Shown here piece after piece: positions 23,711 to 35,608 of a stretch of 64,000 nucleotides of DNA. Every line of letters starts with the position of its first letter. Position 1 is the stretch's first letter. The stretch spans positions 186,001 through 250,000 of the forward strand of contig JANATG010000008.1 in assembly GCA_029449235.1 (NCBI GenBank). Direction: 5' to 3'. Both the position numbers and the translations under genes were made by a program. Source of the DNA: Linnemannia schmuckeri (taxonomy: Eukaryota; Mortierellomycota; Mortierellomycetes; Mortierellales; Mortierellaceae). Under the pieces are notes generated by a model, which saw only the letters and a program-made list of their open reading frames with translations, did not search any database and was not told the origin of the DNA.

Positions 23711-26491
23711 ATGCCTTCCTCAACACCAACATTACCATCACTACTTCCAGACACAACAATACTCCCACTCCCACTCCCACAACAAGTAACTTCACCAACA
23801 GCTTCACTCTCCTCACTCCCTCCAGAATGTCTCGAGCATATCCTAGCCTACCACCGGTCAGACCTAACCCTTCTCCACGCCCTCCTCCTCGTCAACAGGA
23901 CCTTTTTCCAACTCACTGTCCCTTTACTCTACCAATCACCCTTCCTACTCATCAAAGCCTCTGATCGGGATAGATTGCCCTATGAAAAGTTTAAGCGACA
24001 GGTCAAGCTGCTTTGGTTACTTCTGAGCTCTGTCCATCATTTGCCTTGGGTTAGACAGGAGCTTCCGCCGTTTGCGGATGAGTTTCCAGTTTTGTGGAAC
24101 CCTGCCTTAGAGGAGGGCCAGGTCTTGGCCTTGCTTGGTGGCGGAAGAAGCAGTAGTATTAGCAGTAGCGCCATGAGTCAGGAGTCAGATTCGATAGGGC
24201 CAGACGGGACAAGACGACTGGACGGGAAGAGGAAGGGAGGAGTGTCTGTGCGGTTCCTGACGGTTGATTATTTGAACTATTACACACACCACAACCACAG
24301 CTCGATCTCGGACGCCCTCCCAACACTATTCCCGTCGCTGATCTGTTACCATATGGATCAATGGTCGTCTTCACAGGACATGATCCGGATCCGTGCTACA
24401 GTCGAGCGGGCATTGTTGATGCATCGGCCCGAAGGGATTGTGTCGCTCGCGGTCCCGATTACGCGAGTCAAGGCTGTTCAGGAGGCTGTTGCCGCCGCGG
24501 TTGCAGAGAAGGAGTCTTCAGGGGCGGCAGTGTCGGGAGTGGGGTTAGGGTTGAGGCGGTTGAGGAGAGTTGAGTTTTATGATATTCGACAAGAGTTTTC
24601 GGTCGAGGATGTGCTCGCATTTCTGGACACTTTGCGCAGACCGCCGTCATCCCCATCATCTTCCACTGGAACAGGAATAGGAACAGGAACAGGAACAGGA
24701 GCGATGCTGTTGACAGAGATCAAGATCGGAGGCCCAAGCGATTATGGCCAAATCGGAAAACGAAGCCTCTACACCATCCTCCAACACCTCTCCCCAACCC
24801 TCAAAGTCATCGACTTGACAGACTGGCGTGGGGCAGTGATGGATCTGGACCAGATCCCGACCGAAGCTGTTGAGGTGTTGCATTTGAGATTAGATCGGAT
24901 GGTGGTCGATAGTACGGGCCCTAAGGTTGTGGAGGGATGGCTGAAAAGGGCGAAGAAGCTGAGGGATTTGCAGATTTGTATTGGGCCCGGCCACGGGGGT
25001 TTGTTTCGGTGGGCGGTTGAGAGGAGGAGACGACGGGAGAGGAATGCTCTTTTGTTGCAGGCACGTCGCGAAGGCGAGTTGAGTAACGGTCAGCAGAGAG
25101 AGCTTATGTGCAGGATTGATAGGGAAGAGAGGAGTCCGAGTAGTGGCGAGGATGACACTGATGGCTCCACCGGAGACGACGACGATGATGGCGACAACGA
25201 TGATGATGACGAAGAAACCTATTTGACGACACGAGGCGGGAGCCCGACAGGAATGAGCTGGGTCGATCAAAGCAACAACAAGAGTAACACGTACGAGGAC
25301 GAAGGAGGGCTGCGGAAGCTGAGTCTTGCAGGAGAGACGCCGGCAGTGTTGTGGGGTCTTCTCGGTGCGACGACGGCGTTCTGTGATCGGCTCGAGATGT
25401 TGGCGGCCAGCTCTTGGAAGCAACCGCCCTGTGTTCCTACCGAGACTTCTCCTGTTGCAGGGCATGGATCCACTCACGGCGGACAAGGACATGGACATGG
25501 ACATACTTCAGCTCCAAGACCGGCAACTCCCCGCCTTTACTGGTCAGCAATGATGACCCGCTTAGTCCATCTGGACCTCAAGGGCGAGATCGCATCCGTT
25601 TCCTTCGATATGCAATCCCTCACCCAAGCACCCTATTTACAACGTCTTAAACTGGATACTTACAAGTCTGATATCGAACCTGCTCTGACGAGGGTGCCCG
25701 AGCTGTTGGATTCGGTGAGCGGGACGGTGTGTGAGTTGGAGTTGGTGGGGCCTTGGTTTGTGACGGATTGGGATCTGGAAAGGATGGGGTCGGTGTTGCC
25801 TAGGTTGAGGAGGTTGAAGCTTTCGCATTGTAAGACCCGTTTGAAGGATAGGGAAGTTGTAGAGGGTGAGGAAGGAGATGAAGAAGGGGAGGGAGAGGCG
25901 GAGGTGTCAGCAGTGTCGAGGTTGCCGGATTACTTGTTGGCTGCGATGCCCATGCAGCAGGACATCACCAGTCCTTCGACACCAGTCTCTTCTCGGACTC
26001 GTTCGCATACTTCTGGACAGCAAAAGCAAAAGCAAGAGTCGGCTTCAACATCTTCGTCACGAACGCGATCATCAACCACTTTACTCCCTTCGTCAAACTC
26101 ATCTCCAGCAACTGTGACTCCTAGTTCCAGGCATCTTTCCACACGAGGTCTCGTCCATGCAGTAGAGCAGATGACTGACTTGCACTACCTCCACATCGGG
26201 ATCTTGATCTCCAGCAAGCCGCCTCCTTTGTTTGAAACTAATTCGTCTTCTTCTTCATTTTCTTCTGGCGGTGCGGGAATGTCGCCATGGGATATGCTGG
26301 CCGCTGCTTCTGCGGGAGAGTCAAGGAGGGCGACAGAGAAAGGGAAGGTGGATGAAGGGGAGTCTGGCGACGAAGAGAGTCTGTTGTGTCTGGACGAAAA
26401 GTCGTTGTTGAAGGCGTTTGGTGCCCAGAAGGGGTCTGAGAGTCGTGCTTTCCCGTTAGAGGTTGAAGTTCAAGAATGTCGTGCCTTTTAG
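23711..26491 (+). CDS. F-box protein with leucine-rich-repeat-like body
   Basis: Intronless frame of 926 codons from an ATG in good context (CACCATGCC). An F-box lies at about residues 34-78 (LPPECLEHILAYHRS, LLLVNRTFFQLTVPLLYQSP). The rest has scattered Leu-rich segments typical of fungal F-box/LRR proteins, interrupted by a Gly-Thr repeat, an acidic Asp-rich stretch (about 25180-25220) and Ser-rich linkers. F-box proteins recruit substrates to SCF ubiquitin ligases through Skp1; the substrate is unknown. AATAAA at 26508-26513 lies 17 nt after the stop. Confidence 0.85.
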   Translation: MPSSTPTLPSLLPDTTILPLPLPQQVTSPTASLSSLPPECLEHILAYHRSDLTLLHALLLVNRTFFQLTVPLLYQSPFLLIKASDRDRLPYEKFKRQVKLLWLLLSSVHHLPWVRQELPPFADEFPVLWNPALEEGQVLALLGGGRSSSISSSAMSQESDSIGPDGTRRLDGKRKGGVSVRFLTVDYLNYYTHHNHSSISDALPTLFPSLICYHMDQWSSSQDMIRIRATVERALLMHRPEGIVSLAVPITRVKAVQEAVAAAVAEKESSGAAVSGVGLGLRRLRRVEFYDIRQEFSVEDVLAFLDTLRRPPSSPSSSTGTGIGTGTGTGAMLLTEIKIGGPSDYGQIGKRSLYTILQHLSPTLKVIDLTDWRGAVMDLDQIPTEAVEVLHLRLDRMVVDSTGPKVVEGWLKRAKKLRDLQICIGPGHGGLFRWAVERRRRRERNALLLQARREGELSNGQQRELMCRIDREERSPSSGEDDTDGSTGDDDDDGDNDDDDEETYLTTRGGSPTGMSWVDQSNNKSNTYEDEGGLRKLSLAGETPAVLWGLLGATTAFCDRLEMLAASSWKQPPCVPTETSPVAGHGSTHGGQGHGHGHTSAPRPATPRLYWSAMMTRLVHLDLKGEIASVSFDMQSLTQAPYLQRLKLDTYKSDIEPALTRVPELLDSVSGTVCELELVGPWFVTDWDLERMGSVLPRLRRLKLSHCKTRLKDREVVEGEEGDEEGEGEAEVSAVSRLPDYLLAAMPMQQDITSPSTPVSSRTRSHTSGQQKQKQESASTSSSRTRSSTTLLPSSNSSPATVTPSSRHLSTRGLVHAVEQMTDLHYLHIGILISSKPPPLFETNSSSSSFSSGGAGMSPWDMLAAASAGESRRATEKGKVDEGESGDEESLLCLDEKSLLKAFGAQKGSESRAFPLEVEVQECRAF

Positions 26492-26628
26492 AAAAAATAC
26501 GTTACAAAATAAAATATTTAGAATGTATTATTTTTTTTTGTTGTTGTACAATGGTTTAGGTTTATTATGAATTCTATGATTATTGTTGTCGCGTTGGTTT
26601 GGTCCTTATATGTCTCGCTTTTCTCCGT

Positions 26629-29600
26629 TTAGTAGTAAGAATCACCTCCGGCGTTGCTGTTGTTACTATCGTTAACAACCTTCTGCATCACAGGAGAGTG
26701 TCCCTTAGCTCTGGCCGGTGGGGCGGGGGGAGGTGGAGCAGGGTACCCATGCTGCTGCTGATACTGCTGTGTCGTCGTTGGCAGAGCTGCGGGCTTCATG
26801 CGGGGCGAAGGGGCGCCAAAGACTTCTTGGGTCAGGTGTTGTGGTTGGGCGGGTGGGATGTGTTGTTGCTGAACTGTGCCGTATTGTGCCACTTGCTCTG
26901 GTTCCTGAGAAGGCATGGGGGGCAGTTTTGGTTTTGTGTAATTGTCTGGGTTGAACTGGGATTGAGAGGTGGTGGTGGAGGAGGAGGTAGGGGGTGGGGA
27001 GACGGCGGTTTTCTCAACAGCTGCGAGGACGTCTCCAAAGAAATCGTCGTCGCTGGCTGGGGACACCACGGCGTTCAAGCGAGGGGACTCTTCAACACCG
27101 GGGTGATGCTGCTGTTGGGCGTAGGGGGCTTGAGGAGGGGGCATGGGGGTAGTGTAGGCGCCATAGGGGTCGTTCATGTAGTCCTCGTCGTCGGTGCTAT
27201 CTTCATCTTCTCCGAGCTGGTAAGGGTTGTTGGAGTACTGCTGTTGCTGTTGTTGACCGGGTGAGCGGATTGGTGACAGGACGCTGTTGTTTCCGTTGAC
27301 AGGGGCGCCGGTGGTGTTGACGGTAGGTTTGTTGAAGGAAGCGGAGGCGTTCGACGCAGAGGGGGAACTAACGCTCTCGGCAGTCTCGAGCATTCTGGCC
27401 CGGATCTCTTCATCGTCCTGTGAGTAGAACTCATCGCTATCCTCTTCCTCCTGGCCCTGCTGGGTTTGGTTCTGCTGCTGCTTGATCTGTTGGCGCTGCT
27501 GCTGATGCTCCTTGGCAGCCTCATTGTTGGGTAAGACAATAGGTCCCGATTTGGGGACCCCCGTGAACTTGACAGACTTCTTGCGCACAATCTCGGCGCC
27601 ACCTGGAGGGGACTGGTAGGTTGTGGAGGCAGTTGTGTTGATAAGTGGACTAGCTATGACGGCTGAGACAGGGGGCAGGGCCGGGACGGGGTTGCTCGTA
27701 GAGTTATCCTCATCCTCGTCGTCATCGTCTTGGGTGTGGGCGTAGGCTCCAAAGATGGTGTCGCGGTATCCATTGTACACGGGTCCGTCTTCCACCACTG
27801 GAACTGCTGGTGTAGGAGGTGGGGGAGGGTGGACGAGAGCGGCAGCGGCGGGGGCGGGTGTGAAGGGTGCGGCAACGACGGGTGGTGCTGGTGGCGGTGG
27901 TTTCACGTCAGGCTGAGGGTATTGCTGGTTCTGGGGCTTCTGGAACGGGTTCTGATGCTGCTCATCATCTTCAGAATCCGAATCCGAGAACTCGGCCTTG
28001 TCATCAAACTGTGTAGGGTTCATTGACTTCTGGGCTGCAGGCATAGGTGTTGGTGTCGACTGTGCATTTCTCTGTTGCTGTTGCTGTTGTTGGCGTTGGA
28101 GCATCTTTTGTTGCTGCTCTTGGTGATGTTGTTGGATATCAAACTGCTGCATCTCAATCTCCTTCATCCTAGGCGAAACCCCTGCCTTTTGGTTCTGGAC
28201 TTGGCGATGGGCAGGAACAGGCGAGGCTGCGGCTGCAACAGCGGCAGCGACGGCCAAGATCTCACGGTCCTGATGGGCTTGTTGGTTCAAAGGGCTGCCG
28301 GGGCTGGGTTGTGGGGACATGTTGTGAGGGTACCGCGAAGAACCCGTCGAGGACGAGTATCCGAGAGGAGAGGCACTACCATTGTTCATGGGCGAAGAAC
28401 CATTGTTGCGATTGATGGGTGGGTTCATCATGCGAGGGTGCGGGTCATAAGCGGACTCGAGTTCTGACTCGAACGAGTCGCGGTTATTCTGGTGGTAGGG
28501 GCTCTGATTCCGTTGACCTGGTCCTCCTGGTTGTTGTTGACCGCCTCCCATTAAGGGGTTGGGGGGCATGCCGCTATACTGCTGAGGTGGGGTGCCAAAG
28601 GGCGATTGTTGAGGTGGGGGCAGTTGAGGGGGTTGGTACTGATGGTTCTGGTTGTTATGTTGGCGAGGGGATGGTGCTCCATTAGGAGAGTTGGGGTGGA
28701 TCATCATCTCGGGGGCTTCGAAGGGATTACGAGTCGCGGTAGGGCTGAGAGGACGCTGGTTCTGATTCTGCTGCTGTTGGTGATGCTGGTGCTGGTTCTG
28801 GTACTGCTGATGCTGCGAACGAGGGCTGCCATCAATAGGGCGGTTCAACTTCAAGGGCACAGCCTCTTGACCCTCGCTCCTCATATCAGGGATCCCACCC
28901 GCAGAGCCGGCAGATTTTGTCAACGACTCCTTATCCTGATGCTGTCCACCTCCTTCCTTTGAGTGCCCACCCTTTCCATCCATTGATCGTGAAGTACTAT
29001 CCTTCCGGTCCTCCGCCACACGACGACGATGGCGGCACAAAAAGCACATGGCGACAGCCATTAGGACTACAATCACACCTCCAATAATCCCACCCAATGC
29101 ACCCGCCGACAGGCCACCGCTTGACTCTGTAGGAGGGCTGGTAGCGGGGTCGGTGGGAAGGGCGACGCCGCCGTTGGAGGTTCCTGTGCTAGGAGGAGCA
29201 GAGGTAGCGACTTCGATGGGGAGAGGGATCCAGAATTGGCGAGAGCTTTCGCCGTTCTTTTGGCCCAGGACGACTTGTGTGTAATCCGCATAGAAGCTGT
29301 GCTGTTCACGTTGTATGGGATGAAGCAAAAGTAAAACAATAAAGAAACAAAAAAGGTGTTCAAGGGGGCGAAAAAAGGAGGGGAAAAAAAGGCGTTAGAT
29401 ATGGGATGAGGTGGACAAAGGGAAAAAAATAATAAACCAGTCATTGTTCAGTTGGTCGTGCCTGAAAAAATAAAAAATCTGATCGAACTGACATTTTTCT
29501 ACCAGTAACTTCATTCAACCCAAAAACAAACAATAAGGAAACAAAAAGAAATGAGAAGGCATATTTGTGCTTCTTACGTTTCCACCAGTGACATCAGCAG

Positions 29601-29940
29601 GAATCTGGACCTGAAGAGCCATGAGAGCCTGGGAAACATTGGCTTGGATGTTGTATCGTTGCTTAGTCTCGGCACGAAGTTGAAGGTCAAAGGGGTTGGT
29701 GTTGGCTGGGACCGTCCCAGTAGTCGGGGCCGGTCTGATGGTCCAGGTCAACAACACAGAGTCGCCCGGGCGGAAGATCGAGCCAGCGGACGGGGAGGTG
29801 AATGCGATCTCGCCGGTGGTTGTTGCTGCCAGGGTTGAGAGGATGATGAAGCAAGCTAGAATCGATTTTTTCAAAATCGACTTTTCGCTGCCTCCCATCG
29901 TTGTGGATGTTGGTGGGCGGCGCTGTTGCTGTATCGTCAT
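26629..29940 (-). CDS. KRE9/KNH1-domain type I membrane protein with long Gln/Pro-rich tail
   Basis: Minus-strand exons 29940-29578 and 29301-26629 join in phase 0 to 1,011 residues. A hydrophobic signal sequence lies near residues 28-43 (LACFIILSTLAATTTG). It is followed by the KRE9/KNH-like extracellular domain (FTSPSAGSIFRPGDSVLLTW) and a Ser/Thr/Pro stalk. One transmembrane helix sits at about 186-210 (GGIIGGVIVVLMAVAMCFLC) with a basic stop-transfer. The remaining roughly 800 residues are Gln, Pro, Asn and Asp-rich and presumably cytoplasmic. The ectodomain family is tied to beta-1,6-glucan and the cell wall; the single-pass layout suggests a wall anchor or sensor (inference). Minus-strand AATAAA lies at 26561-26566. 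Confidence 0.85.
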
Positions 29941-30180
29941 GACTGTGTTTTCTCTACTTTCTTTTTGGCTGGTTATGTGCTGAGTATAATGGATGTGGTT
30001 GAGTTGATTCCACCGTTCTAGTTATTCTCAGTCGATTGCTTGATGCTTTGCCTCTTTTTTTTTAAAAAATGCTCCAATAATTTGTCTATTGTTAGATAGA
30101 GGGATGGGTGATAGGTCGAAATTGCGAAAAAAGTGTTAAACTCTCATACGAATTTTGGATGGTTTGGTTCGTTTCTTTTC

Positions 30181-30220
30181 GAGAAGAGAGGAGAAGAGAG
30201 GAGAAGAGAGGAGAAGAGAG
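30181..30220. repeat. (GAGAAGAGAG)4 tandem repeat
   Basis: Four perfect tandem copies of a 10-base purine unit. Confidence 0.9.
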
Positions 30221-30631
30221 GAAAGGGAAGGTGAGATGGATGGCAGTTTTGAGAAAGAGTGTGGTGGTTGTCGAGGAGGAGGAGGACGAAGTGGAGGTAT
30301 AGCTTTGTTCTCGTCAAGGTGAGGAGAGAGGCGAGAGAAGAAAGTGTGATGATAGTGTACTGGGGTGCGGTGGAGGCGGACGGAAGAACGAGTGAGTGAG
30401 TGAGGATCGAGGGTGCTAGAAAGAGAGACGGACCTGGACCCCTTAGTTGTGTGATACAGATTGCTTGTCGAATTGTCGAGAGGAAGTAAGCAGGGGTATT
30501 ATTGTTTGTTTATGCTTGTGTATGAGAGATTGTAGAGTGGGGAGAGACTGTGGCGATGAGGAATGTGAGTGGAGGAAGTAGGAGAGAAGGAAAGCAGGAA
30601 AGAGGAGAAGGAAAGGAAGAAAGGAAAGTGT

Positions 30632-30672
30632 AGAAGAAGAAGAAGAAGAAGAAGAAGAAGATGATGATGATG
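30632..30672. repeat. AGA/ATG trinucleotide microsatellite
   Basis: About ten AGA units followed by four ATG units. Confidence 0.85.
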
Positions 30673-32586
30673 GGGAAGAGGAAAGGAACGAAATGAAAGA
30701 AGTGCTGAGGAAAAAAGAAAAAGAGGTGATGATTTGATTGAGAGAAGGACAGCCCTTTTTTTTTTGGGTTTAGGATGCCTGTAATGATATCTCTCTTTGT
30801 CCGACATAAAAGCTCATTTATTAATTTCAAGGCAAAGGACGCATTTAAACAGTTTTGTGTAGCGGGAAATAGGACAAGGTGCTCGACATTGAACTTTGTT
30901 CAAGTGAGCCCACCTCACTTTTGAATAAAAAAAAAAAAGTGTCCAGGGGGTGAATGAAGAGAGAGGAAAGGAGTCCAGTCAGGTCAAGTCAAAAAAAACG
31001 CTCGCTCAGTCTACAAAAGGGCCAATTGAAGGCGAAATAAAAAATGGTCTGGGCTGGTCGCGGAATGAATTGCCACATCTGATTGCTGTACGCCATCAAG
31101 GGCAAGGGAAATAGCAAGATCATTCTTCCAGCCCCCAACGGTGATGTATTGTTTCGTACTCTTTGCTTCGCACGCGTAAACAAAAGATCACAAACACGAC
31201 AAGGCAAGGTAAAAATGTAATAGCAAATGGTAACTCGATACCCGCTCACCGGGTTTCTTAAATACCTCCTGTAATCAAAAACATAGAAACCAGCATTCTG
31301 AGCACATCTGTCTAATTAGATTGCAATACTTCTCAACGAGAAGCGAGACCGCAGATGCATCATTAGTAAAACAAGCGGTCAACAAACTAGCTGCATACCT
31401 ATCCATGGGGGATTTGCAAGTCTGGCGTTGAAATATTTCTGACTTCGGTCGTATTAATCCTCAATGTAGTAATACGTTATCGATTGATGGGAAAACCATA
31501 GGCACAACTAACCTTTGTACACAATCGTAATGATGGTGCACCTTGATCTGGGACCCCTCACCATCCTACCCACTCGCTCAAATTGTCCAATTGACCACCC
31601 AATCTCTCTTTTACTATTAGCGTCGTACAAATCTCAGGGTGCTGCAAGAAGAAACTAAAAGGAGACTAATAGGTGATATTGGTCACAAAAATAACGCCAT
31701 GTTTTTTTTTTCCTACCTTGCTCTCTTTTCCACCTTTCTCGCCCTTACTGGTAATGTAAATGGGTAGATGAGGATGGCAAGTCTGGATAAATTCGAAAAG
31801 ATTAGAGCTGGAGCCTTTCGCCCAATTAGAGATCAGAGCTGAGGTTCATCAATTAGAGAGAGAGCGTCCTCTCCTTCACTTCAACCCTAAAAATGAATAT
31901 GGCGGAAGTGCGGATCAAGTTTTTCGTACAATCGAAATACACAACAAGCAAGAGGTTGCTTCTTTTTGATTGCTGGAGGAGGTACGTATCTCAGCGCCCG
32001 ATGCTGGCGTTAACTGATCTTGACATCGTATCATGGAATGGAATGCAGATCTCCTCCCCCAATTTGGCGGAAGACAGGAAAGAGGTCTCCAGCTCTCAAA
32101 ACAAGATTATTTGGTTGCTCTGTTTGCCCTTAAAACATTAGTTCGAAATCGTATTTCTATTTTTTGTCCACAACTGTTCGGAGAAATACAACGATGGCTT
32201 AAAATATAGAGATGCAACCAACTCCTCGTTCTGCAAACGTGTGCATCTTACATCTTTTCTACCTTCTTTTTAGTTTCTACAATACATTGCATGAGATGAA
32301 AGGAAAGAGGTGCAGCGCATGGTCCTGGCTCACTTCACTTCATAGACACATTGCCGCTCAATGGGGTGAAAATAAACAAAATGTATAAGTAGAATTTTGA
32401 AAAAGATGTTTGCATGCGTAAACTACAATACATTTTGTTATTCTTCGGAAAAGTTGACCTGTGTGTTTTCTGTATTTTCATTCTCAGTTCCTTTTCTCTT
32501 CTTCCTTCCTCTTCTCATTATTTTGACATCAAAAAGTACTAAAAAATCTCCAAAAAAATATGGACAAGGTACGTCACCAAGCGCGT

Positions 32587-32977
32587 TCAAGACCACTCGT
32601 CGTAGCGGCGGTTATGCCATTGGGTCGTATACGAATCGCCATGCAACGAAGCCTTATCCCCGCCACTACCACCACCAGTCTCATCCTCCTCCTCTCCCTC
32701 CGGTTTCGTCATCTTGATACGGGCAGGAAGATTGTGTGCAGAGGGCGAGGATGCTGGTTGAGAAGCCACGGGGGCCGCGGGTGGAGGCATAGGTCCGCTG
32801 TTCCAGCCCTGCCCAAAGAAGGCTGACAGACGTGCCGAGATGGAGGGTGCAATTGAGTTTGTCGAAGCCTTGCGGACCAGACCACTTCCTCCTGCTCGTG
32901 CTCCTGTTCCACCTCGTGGTATCACCACGACCTGCTCTTGATCCTGTGGGTGTACTTGCTGCTGCTGCTGCTGCTGC

Positions 32978-33011
<34 letters not shown>

Positions 33012-34778
33012 GCTGGCGTCGTTGATGATGCTGTCGGTAACTAGAAGATGAAGCTTGATCAAGATCACCTTGAACTCCTGCTTCATCGTCCGTAGAAGTC
33101 CTGAACTGTGAAGCAATCGGGGTCACAAACGCCGGGCGAGACTCCATAGCTTCCTCCTCCTCATCCGCATAGTATGACAGCCGATTCTGCGATCCACGTC
33201 CTCCACCACGAGCCTTATTGCCGTTGCCAAGTCCAACCTTGAGATCAAACTCCTCCTCAGACATCATGTTGACTCCACCCTTGGCAAGAGACCCCTGCTG
33301 TGGCTGCTGTGCCCACCCATCATCTTCGCCCCACCACCAAAGTCCCCTCTCGATCGTTCCACAGACAATCACCGCCGCAATCGGGATCCACAGCAAAAAG
33401 ACAATCACGTTTAGCACAATCGCCGCATTGACGCCACGACACTGTGCTGTATATCCACTGCTCTGTCCTGCTGGATACGGCGATTCTTTGCAATTGGTCT
33501 TGGCACCTCCAGACTTGTTGGAAGCAAGGATGATCCAGCTGAAAAAGTTGAGGATGGTCAGGATGACGGATATGGCGATCGTTGTTGATTGGGTGACAGG
33601 ATGATTGATGATTCGAGGGAGAAGTTGTTGTTGAGATTGGCGGGTAAGGAACGGGCAGAGGGATTGCCACAGCGCTGCGATCGTTGTTCCTACAGTCGCC
33701 ACTAAGACTATTTTGTCGAAAAGAAAATGATAAATGGGTAAATAAATGCGAACAGGCAGCAAAAGTGTATCCACAGTCCGACGGAAGGAAAGAAAGGAAG
33801 GAAAGAAAGGAAAGAAAGGAGAGAAAGGAGAGAGAGTAGGAAGTAAGAAGGAAAAAAGTGACGTGGGAGTGTAATAACACGTTATGGACTCTTACAGAAG
33901 GTGTATGTCGCATTTGCAGGGGGAGCGGGCTCAAGCTTGTTCCTAACAGCACCAAACCAAACCAGACACATTCAAAGACAAAGAGGAAGGAAAACGGATA
34001 AAGAACGATAACGGTCGAACGAACACAAGAAGTCGCATTAGTAACACTGGGATTCGGCAAGGAGTGATGAGCTGTGTCATATATCGCTGATACTAGAGGA
34101 AGGAAAGGGGCTTTTGTAGACCCTTTTTCTTTACCGAAATGCGTAGGCGGGCATCATGGAGAGCCAGGCCATGGTTCCAAACAGCGTCAACAGACCCCAG
34201 AGCAGCTGGAGCCGAGGCACGGTCGCCATTCTCATGACGCGCCTCCGGAAGAGTTTCGCCTTTGTGTACTCTGCCGCAGGGGCTGTTGCGCCGACGGTTG
34301 AGGTTGTATCGGTTATTGCTGGGGCCTTGTTGTGTGGTGTGGCATCTGTGAAATGATGGGGTGGGCCACTTAGGGCGTGGAGTTGGTCTCCTTCGTCTTC
34401 TGAGTATTGCTGACGTGTATGGTTCTCGAGGTTTTGGTCATGGTATTGTTGCTGGTGGTGCTGTTGTTGGTACTGCTGTTGAGGTTGTGGGTTTGGGAGG
34501 TACTGGAGATGACTGGAACTGCTCGGGTCGACTTGACTTCCTCGATTACTGGTTGCCAAGTTGTACTCGGACACGACTTGGCACTGCGGCTGCAGGTGCT
34601 GTTGCTGCTGTTGTTGTTGTTGTTGGTCGGGTGAATGAGGTGTAGGAAAAGTCACTTGCGGTTGTGCAGAAGGCGAGCGAGTCGGTGAGGACGACTGCTG
34701 TTGTTGAGGATTTGATGGTGTTGAATAAGAGGAGCCTTCGTCCTCTGAGTGAGACGGATAGACTGGTGCGGAGGACAT
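32587..34778 (-). CDS. Four-pass membrane protein with poly-Gln C-terminal tail
   Basis: Minus-strand exons 34778-34135, 33942-33896 and 33707-32587 join to 603 residues. The N-terminal 190 residues are Gln/Ser/His-rich. Four hydrophobic segments follow: LLWGLLTLFGTMAWLSMM, then LVATVGTTIAALW, then TIAISVILTILNFFSWIIL, then AAIVLNVIVFLLWIPIAAVIVCG. A Cys pair (NCKE, QCRG) lies between helices 3 and 4. The cytoplasmic tail has about 20 consecutive Gln (DNA near 32956-33012). The layout recalls MARVEL-like or tetraspan cortex proteins, but I recognise no family signature. The middle exon is only 47 nt and is supported by frame continuity. Confidence 0.75.
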
Positions 34779-34961
34779 TTATTGGCTCAGTTTCTTTTCG
34801 ACAGGGTTTCTCAGTCAGTCCTTCGAGTGTCTCGTTGGGTTTTATCGATGGCACAAAAAATGGGTTTTGGTTGTTGCGTGCCTGGAATCGGATGTAGGTT
34901 GGTTGATGGAGGTGAAGGGATGCAAAGAGAAAAGGTGTGTGTGAGAGGACAAGGGAGTCAC

Positions 34962-35011
<50 letters not shown>

Positions 35012-35608
35012 ATGAGTCAAGGGTGAAGAGGGTGGACTTGGTTTTTTAACTATTGCTCTCTGGTATCAGTTTCTTTGTCGAGTTGATTTGCCAGGGTAAA
35101 AAAAAGGCGATGAAGCAGACTGCGACAAAGGAAAGGAGAAGGAAGTGCTTGAGTGATTGAAAAAAGCAAAAGAAAGTAGCGAAAGAGAGAACAGATAGGA
35201 GAATAAGAAAGACAAAGTGGGCAGTAAAAAGGTAAAAAGGAAAGAAAGCAGGGGCTCGAGTGAGAACAAGAGACAGGGAGTAACAGAGAGAAAGACAGGG
35301 ACTAACCAGGCAACAGCAAGGAACAAGAGACGTGTAACAGTAATACGCCGTCGAAGGGTCAAAGGAAGGCTCTCATGTCATTCCTTTTTTGCAATTATCG
35401 ATCAATTCATTAGACTCGAATTGGTTATGAAAGATGAAATGGGCGTGGACACCAGTCGGTGTTTGGTAATGGTCGCAACTGTGAGTGGAACAAGTACATG
35501 TAGACCACTAGGCGTGCTGATGTACTTTGCACTGACCTCAAGCAAGCGCTTTTATGTGGTGGTGGTTTGAGATGAGTGGCTTTGGCGTTCGAGTTCCTGT
35601 GGCCACTC
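34779..35608. other. Intergenic region with A47 homopolymer
   Basis: No gene seen. It includes the promoter of the four-pass protein gene, a 47-base A run (34963-35009), purine-rich sequence, and the stretch just downstream of the Fanzor-like relic, where a Fanzor guide RNA would be expected if one survived. Confidence 0.5.
34963..35009. repeat. 47-base A homopolymer
   Basis: Uninterrupted A run on the plus strand, the longest homopolymer in the window. Confidence 0.9.

Larger units (their letters stand above)
29941..32586. other. 2.6-kb intergenic region between two minus-strand membrane-protein genes
   Basis: No supported gene. It contains the KRE9/KNH-like gene promoter with purine repeats (30181-30220, 30632-30672), then an AT-rich stretch (about 31250-32560) with one short plus frame (31893-32141, 82 codons, MNMAEVRIKFFV) of unknown meaning. 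Confidence 0.5.

Noticed and set aside
31893..32141. 82-codon frame in AT-rich gap (MNMAEVRIKFFV)
   Set aside because: Possible small exon, but no partner exon, motif or homologue visible; listed only within the intergenic entry.
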